Source of the DNA: Actinobacteria bacterium IMCC26103
GTDB taxonomy: Bacteria; Actinomycetota; Actinomycetes; Nanopelagicales; Nanopelagicaceae
Assembly (NCBI GenBank): GCA_002284875.1
Contig: CP015604.1
Location: 496,001-560,000 of the forward strand
DNA length: 64,000 nucleotides
Reading direction: 5' to 3'
Part shown: positions 58,788 through 64,000 of the stretch, piece by piece
Position numbering within the stretch: the stretch's first letter is position 1
Layout of the letters: every line of letters begins with the position of its first letter
Notes under the pieces: generated by a model
What the model saw: only the letters and a program-made list of their open reading frames with translations
Databases searched by the model: none
What the model was told of the DNA's origin: nothing
Translations under genes and position numbers: made by a program

Positions 58788-59242
58788 TCAGCTACCGCAC
58801 AGCGATGCAACTGGACCTTCCTGTTTTAGTTTCTATGGAACGAGTTCTCTTTGCTGATTCGCCGTGGTCGATGGGGCAATTTAAAGAAGAATTTAAAGGC
58901 GTTCCTAATTCACGATATTTCTTAGTCGCCACAAACGATGAGGATCAGATCGTTGGCTATGCCGCAGTATTGGTCGTGGCACCAGGGGTTGAAGCAGATG
59001 TCTTAACAGTTGCGGTACTGCCTGATTACACGCGTCAAGGCATCGCTACCCACTTTATGGCCGAGCTTGAAAAGTGGTCTATCTCCAAAGGTGCGCCAGC
59101 GATGATGCTGGAAGTTGGCACTGAAAATGCAAGTGCGATCGCGCTATATGAAAAGTTGGGATATGAAAATATCTCAACGAGACGAGGCTATTACGGCCCA
59201 GGTTTAGATGCCTTTGTAATGCGTAAGGAGCTCAACGCATGA
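58784..59242 (+). CDS. rimI: Ribosomal protein S18 alanine N-acetyltransferase-like GNAT
   Basis: GNAT-fold acetyltransferase, 152 residues. Motif A is [15 protein letters not shown] (acetyl-CoA site), followed by [20 protein letters not shown]. Placement between tsaB and tsaD is the standard actinobacterial position of rimI, whose product acetylates the N-terminus of S18. Four-base overlaps on both sides. Confidence 0.92.
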   Translation: MISYRTAMQLDLPVLVSMERVLFADSPWSMGQFKEEFKGVPNSRYFLVATNDEDQIVGYAAVLVVAPGVEADVLTVAVLPDYTRQGIATHFMAELEKWSISKGAPAMMLEVGTENASAIALYEKLGYENISTRRGYYGPGLDAFVMRKELNA

Positions 59243-60270
59243 GCGAGCCAATAGTTTTAGGAATTGAAACTTCATGCGATGAGACCGCTATCGGCATTGT
59301 CCGAGGGCGAAAGTTATTGGCCAATGTAATCGCATCAAGCGTGGAAGAACATGCGCGTTTCGGGGGAGTCGTCCCAGAAATCGCCAGCCGCGCACATCTG
59401 GAAGCGATGTTGCCAAGTATTGAAAAAGCAGTACGCGATGCCGGCATTTCACTAAAAGATATTGATGCGGTTGCAGTTACTGCCGGTCCTGGTTTAGTCG
59501 GCGCGTTATTGGTTGGAGTTGCATCTGCCAGTGGTTTAGCAATTGGTTTAGGTAAGCCGTTATATGGCGTTAATCATTTAGCTGCCCATATCAGCGTTGA
59601 TTATTTAACTCATGATCTGCCAACTGATCCGACGATCGCGCTATTGGTAAGCGGAGGTCACTCATCGCTTTTGCAAGTAGATGACATCACTTCATCAATA
59701 ACCAAGCTTGGTGCAACTATGGATGATGCCGCAGGTGAGGCATTCGATAAAATTGCCCGTGTTATGGGACTTGGTTTTCCGGGTGGCCCAGCAATTGATA
59801 AGACAGCCCTTTCGGGATCATCAACGGCAATTGATTTTCCACGTGGCTTAACAACTAGCAATGATTGGGCAACTCGTCCTTATGATTTTTCATTCTCTGG
59901 CTTAAAGACTGCTGTGGCTAGATATTTAGAAAGTACTCCGGATTATAAAAAGGCAGATGTGGCAGCTTCTTTCCAAGAATCAATCGTTGATGTCTTGCTT
60001 TTAAAATCATTGGCGGCATGTAAGGCAACGGGGATTGATTCATTGGTGATTGCCGGGGGTGTGGCCGCTAATTCACGGCTTCGCCATTTGGCCGAAGTCC
60101 GCTGTGAAAGAGCGGGCGTGCGCCTGCGGATCCCAAGCCCGGCCCTTTGTACCGATAACGGCGCGATGGTGGCGGCCCTGGGCTCACTGATGGTGGCGGC
60201 CGGCCGCAAACCTGGCCCACAGGCCTTCGATGCCGATTCGTCGCTGCCGGTTGAGCGCGTAGCCCTTTGA
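59239..60270 (+). CDS. tsaD: tRNA N6-adenosine threonylcarbamoyltransferase TsaD
   Basis: Transfers the threonylcarbamoyl group to A37 of tRNA; 343 residues, ASKHA fold. Metal ligands H113 and H117 in GVNHLAAHI and the Asp of [11 protein letters not shown] are present. It begins [25 protein letters not shown] is conserved. The last 150 bases are GC-rich compared with the rest. Its stop lies inside a short direct repeat. Confidence 0.96.
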   Translation: MSEPIVLGIETSCDETAIGIVRGRKLLANVIASSVEEHARFGGVVPEIASRAHLEAMLPSIEKAVRDAGISLKDIDAVAVTAGPGLVGALLVGVASASGLAIGLGKPLYGVNHLAAHISVDYLTHDLPTDPTIALLVSGGHSSLLQVDDITSSITKLGATMDDAAGEAFDKIARVMGLGFPGGPAIDKTALSGSSTAIDFPRGLTTSNDWATRPYDFSFSGLKTAVARYLESTPDYKKADVAASFQESIVDVLLLKSLAACKATGIDSLVIAGGVAANSRLRHLAEVRCERAGVRLRIPSPALCTDNGAMVAALGSLMVAAGRKPGPQAFDADSSLPVERVAL

Positions 60271-60307
60271 TTTGCTAGCCCCATTGCAAATCAAGGCTTT
60301 GATTTGC
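60265..60307 (+). repeat. Direct repeat and dyad upstream of groES
   Basis: CTTTGATTTGC is present at 60265-60275 (including the tsaD TGA) and at 60297-60307. Between them lies the inverted copy GCAAATCAA (60286-60294), so 60286-60307 is a 9-bp hairpin with loop GGCT. The second copy reaches into the groES -35 box. Confidence 0.9.
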
Positions 60308-60332
60308 CGTTGGGAATAGCCTCGCCTAGAGT
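60304..60332 (+). promoter_or_regulatory. groESL promoter
   Basis: TTGCCG (60304-60309), a 17-base spacer and TAGAGT (60327-60332). The CIRCE operator begins five bases after the -10 box, so repressor binding would cover the transcription start. Confidence 0.75.
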
Positions 60333-60336
60333 TGCG

Positions 60337-60363
60337 TTAGCACTCAAGGGTCGAGTCTGCTAA
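60337..60363 (+). promoter_or_regulatory. CIRCE operator (HrcA site)
   Basis: TTAGCACTC (60337-60345), nine bases, GTCTGCTAA (60355-60363). The left arm is a perfect match to the CIRCE consensus and the right arm matches 7 of 9 positions of GAGTGCTAA. It implies heat-shock control of groES-groEL by HrcA, whose gene is not in the window. Confidence 0.88.
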
Positions 60364-60425
60364 TTCGCGCAGGCTTCCCAAAGAGGAAGTTTTATCCGTA
60401 ACAACTAGATAAAAGGAGCACCACC

Positions 60426-60719
60426 ATGGCAGTAGCCATTAAGCCACTCGAAGATCGCATCGTTGTAAAGGCCTCAGAAGCCGAGACCACCACAGCATCA
60501 GGACTCGTTATTCCTGACACTGCAAAAGAGAAGCCACAGGAAGGCACAGTTGTAGCCGTAGGTCCTGGTCGTTTCGATGACGGCGTTCGCGTTCCTATGG
60601 ATGTCAAGGTCGGCGACGTTGTTCTCTACAGCAAGTACGGCGGAACTGAAGTTAAGTACAACAATGAGGAGTACCTCGTACTTTCAGCCCGTGACATTCT
60701 CGCTGTAATCGAGAAGTAA
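60426..60719 (+). CDS. groES: Co-chaperonin GroES
   Basis: Heptameric lid of the GroEL chamber, 97 residues. It begins [40 protein letters not shown] with the mobile loop at about 17-35; then [30 protein letters not shown] precedes the ATG. groEL starts three bases after its stop. Confidence 0.98.
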   Translation: MAVAIKPLEDRIVVKASEAETTTASGLVIPDTAKEKPQEGTVVAVGPGRFDDGVRVPMDVKVGDVVLYSKYGGTEVKYNNEEYLVLSARDILAVIEK

Positions 60720-62398
<1,679 letters not shown>

Positions 62399-62408
62399 AA
62401 ATCTCTAA

Positions 62409-62447
62409 GAAAACCCCGCACCAAAACTGGTGCGAGGTTTTCCTTTT
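62409..62447 (+). terminator. Intrinsic terminator after groEL
   Basis: A 15-position stem with one mismatch (62409-62423 with 62428-62442), loop AAAC, followed by CTTTT. It ends the groESL transcript. Confidence 0.9.
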
Positions 62448-62469
62448 ACCCAAATTCTCACCCCAGTGC

Positions 62470-62499
62470 GTGACCCATTCAGTGGAACTAACGTATAAT
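62470..62499 (+). promoter_or_regulatory. Promoter of the terminal secreted-protein gene
   Basis: GTGACC (62470-62475), an 18-base spacer and a perfect TATAAT (62494-62499). This is the best -10 box in the window. Transcription should start near 62502-62506. Confidence 0.75.
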
Positions 62500-62501
62500 T
62501 A

Positions 62502-62593
62502 GCGCCTGAGGGGATAACCCCTCACGAAATAAGGAATCCCTTGATCAGGGACGGCTCGACCACCGGAAGATGGCTAATGAAAACTTATAAGAA
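62502..62593 (+). promoter_or_regulatory. Structured 5' leader, unassigned RNA element
   Basis: The leader of about 90 nt starts with a perfect hairpin TGAGGGG-ATAA-CCCCTCA (62507-62524), then TCCCT-TGATC-AGGGA (62537-62551), then the run ACGGCTCGACCACCGG and ATGGCTAATG. The second hairpin is flanked by AA on the left and CG on the right, vaguely like helix P2 of c-di-GMP-I riboswitches, but helix P3 and most conserved bases of that class are missing. I cannot assign a family. Confidence 0.4.
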
Positions 62594-64000
62594 TTGAACG
62601 GGCGCTTCTCAAAGCGCATTGCTCGCTTAAACTTACTAACTCTTGTTTTTGCTTCGCTAATATTAATTTCTCCTGGTACAAATAATTTAAAAGCTCAGGC
62701 GGCAGTTTCATCGCTCGCGACTTGTCAGAACGGTTCGGCAGCGCAGAATAATATTCAAGTCGAACCATCACATCCAACGGTTATGTATATAGATTCTGGA
62801 TTGAACCCACGTATTGACGCTGGATACGTAGGTTATCGAATTGCAAACAGAACGGGTTCGACTTTAAAGGGATATTGGGCATCGATAGATAACTTCGCAG
62901 GTGGTGTAGTTTCTTTAGCAAATCCGCTGGATAAATTCCTTGCGATTCCAGAGATACCCGCAAATGAAACCAGAACCGTTTATTTTTTACTAAAAGCGAG
63001 CACTTCTACCAAGACTGCACAAGCACACGATTTTCGTATTTGGGATGAATACCCTTCCGCGAGTTCAGCTGTAAATAAATATTCTTGTAACTTTGCTTTT
63101 GCCAAAGTAGCCGAAACAATCAAGGCATCAGCCAATAAACCAACCAGTACAACTGTTAGCACTCTTGGCAATATTGGAGAAACTTTTACAGTCACAGCGG
63201 TAGGTGAGACGGGTCAAATTGGTCAAGGCAATCCAGACGTGGGCAGAATTTTGTGGTTTACCCCGAGTGCTTATTCAAACTTTCCTACTAGAGCTTTCCG
63301 ACTTGAATCTGTTGTTCTAAAAGTCAGCGATAAGAATAATCCCAATATAGATGCTGGAAATGTCAGATTTTATAATGAGCGAACTTTCATTAAAACGGAT
63401 ACTGCTCCAAATTCAAACCCCAGTTACACGGGGGAATTAACCACTTTAGATAATTTAGTTGGTAAACGATTCTATTCAAATACTTACACATTTAGAATTA
63501 TTGATGCTGCCTCAGCTTCGATTGTTCCAGTGGCTCAGATTTCAAGTGGTACCCAGATTAAACATACGGCAATTGGCGCACTTGGAACAGCCCTCATTGA
63601 TGCTTCCACAAAAACTATTCCTGCAAACATCACAAAAGAATTGAGTTCTACTAGCTACGCTTCATTCGAGACTGTAACTATTTCTGGAACCAAATACACG
63701 GCAGTTCCATATAAAATAACACTAAAGGGAACAACGTCGGCTGTAATTACTGCGGATCAAGTTGTAGACGTCCCCGCTCCTGGTGCTATTTACAAAACAG
63801 GATCAACCCAATTAAAAATTGGAGGCGCATCTGCGTCCAATTATTCTGATCCAGAGACTTTAACTTCAGAAGCAGATTTATCTCCGCGACCGCTGCATTT
63901 TATTGGGCCATTTTCTTTTAGTTCTTCATCTTTCGTGGTTTTGACGTACACAATGTATATACCGGGAGTAGCTGGTACATATTCAAATAGCGCGACTGCA
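62594..64000 (+). CDS. Large secreted protein, N-terminal part (runs off the window)
   Basis: One open frame of 469 codons without stop to the window end. An in-frame TAA at 62588 sets the limit, so the TTG at 62594 is the first possible start; it has no ribosome site. The product begins NGRFSKRIARLNLLTLVFASLILISP, a signal peptide with cleavage near AQA-A (about residue 36). The mature part is Ser/Thr/Asn-rich and beta-strand-like, with an early Cys pair (TCQNG ... YSCNFAF), and looks like a cell-surface protein of repeated Ig-like domains. Family and C-terminus cannot be seen. Codon use is more AT-rich than in the neighbours. Confidence 0.8.
   Translation, partial: MNGRFSKRIARLNLLTLVFASLILISPGTNNLKAQAAVSSLATCQNGSAAQNNIQVEPSHPTVMYIDSGLNPRIDAGYVGYRIANRTGSTLKGYWASIDNFAGGVVSLANPLDKFLAIPEIPANETRTVYFLLKASTSTKTAQAHDFRIWDEYPSASSAVNKYSCNFAFAKVAETIKASANKPTSTTVSTLGNIGETFTVTAVGETGQIGQGNPDVGRILWFTPSAYSNFPTRAFRLESVVLKVSDKNNPNIDAGNVRFYNERTFIKTDTAPNSNPSYTGELTTLDNLVGKRFYSNTYTFRIIDAASASIVPVAQISSGTQIKHTAIGALGTALIDASTKTIPANITKELSSTSYASFETVTISGTKYTAVPYKITLKGTTSAVITADQVVDVPAPGAIYKTGSTQLKIGGASASNYSDPETLTSEADLSPRPLHFIGPFSFSSSSFVVLTYTMYIPGVAGTYSNSATA

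Noticed and set aside
62502-62593. c-di-GMP-I riboswitch
   Set aside because: Only fragments around the second hairpin resemble the class; helix P3, its tetraloop receptor and the usual CAAAGCC segment are absent, so I report an unassigned leader instead.

Overview
The window is a stretch of bacterial chromosome that reads as an actinobacterium with reduced GC content. Supporting signs are the gene order rplM-rpsI-glmM-glmS-acpS-alr-tsaE-tsaB-rimI-tsaD-groES-groEL, a GroEL with a histidine-rich tail, actinobacterial-style RpoB/RpoC and N-terminally extended S5 and S9, many GTG/TTG starts, and apparently leaderless genes with a TAnnnT -10 box directly upstream of the start. The moderate GC content and the style of the small secreted proteins point to the freshwater acI / Nanopelagicales group; that placement is inference from memory, not a search result.

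Layout. 1-9 kb: the 3' end of rplL, a secreted M23-like protein, then rpoB-rpoC, ended by a two-way terminator shared with the convergent deoD. 9.8-14.2 kb: str operon (rpsL, rpsG, fusA, tuf). 14.3-26.5 kb: S10 and spc operons in standard order, ending secY-adk-map. 26.5-38.9 kb: an accessory block inserted where infA would normally follow map. It holds a tripartite tricarboxylate transporter (tctC, tctB, tctA), an MFS carrier, an ECF-type sigma factor with an overlapping membrane protein gene, three tandem paralogous secreted proteins with one shared Cys/Lys-rich C-terminal tail, and a DUF4436-like membrane protein. 39.0-46.0 kb: infA, rpmJ, rpsM, rpsK, rpsD, rpoA, rplQ, truA, an ABC-F protein, rplM, rpsI. 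46.0-51.4 kb: cell-wall precursor genes glmM, glmS, a PAP2 phosphatase, acpS, alr. 51.3-57.7 kb: a second inserted cassette, a branched-chain-amino-acid-type ABC transporter (livG, F, H, M and a binding protein with a twin-arginine-like signal) plus a secreted alpha/beta hydrolase, closed by a strong terminator. 57.8-62.4 kb: t6A/ribosome modification genes (tsaE, tsaB, rimI, tsaD) and the CIRCE-controlled groES-groEL. 62.4 kb to the end: a strong promoter, a structured 5' leader and the first 469 codons of a large secreted protein that runs off the window.

Most of the window is core transcription, translation and envelope synthesis arranged in tight operons with many 1-8 nt overlaps. The novelty lies in the two inserted cassettes, the leader RNAs, and short direct repeats that span stop codons. 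No stretch longer than 300 bases lacks a gene. I saw no tRNA, rRNA, CRISPR array, insertion sequence or integrase.
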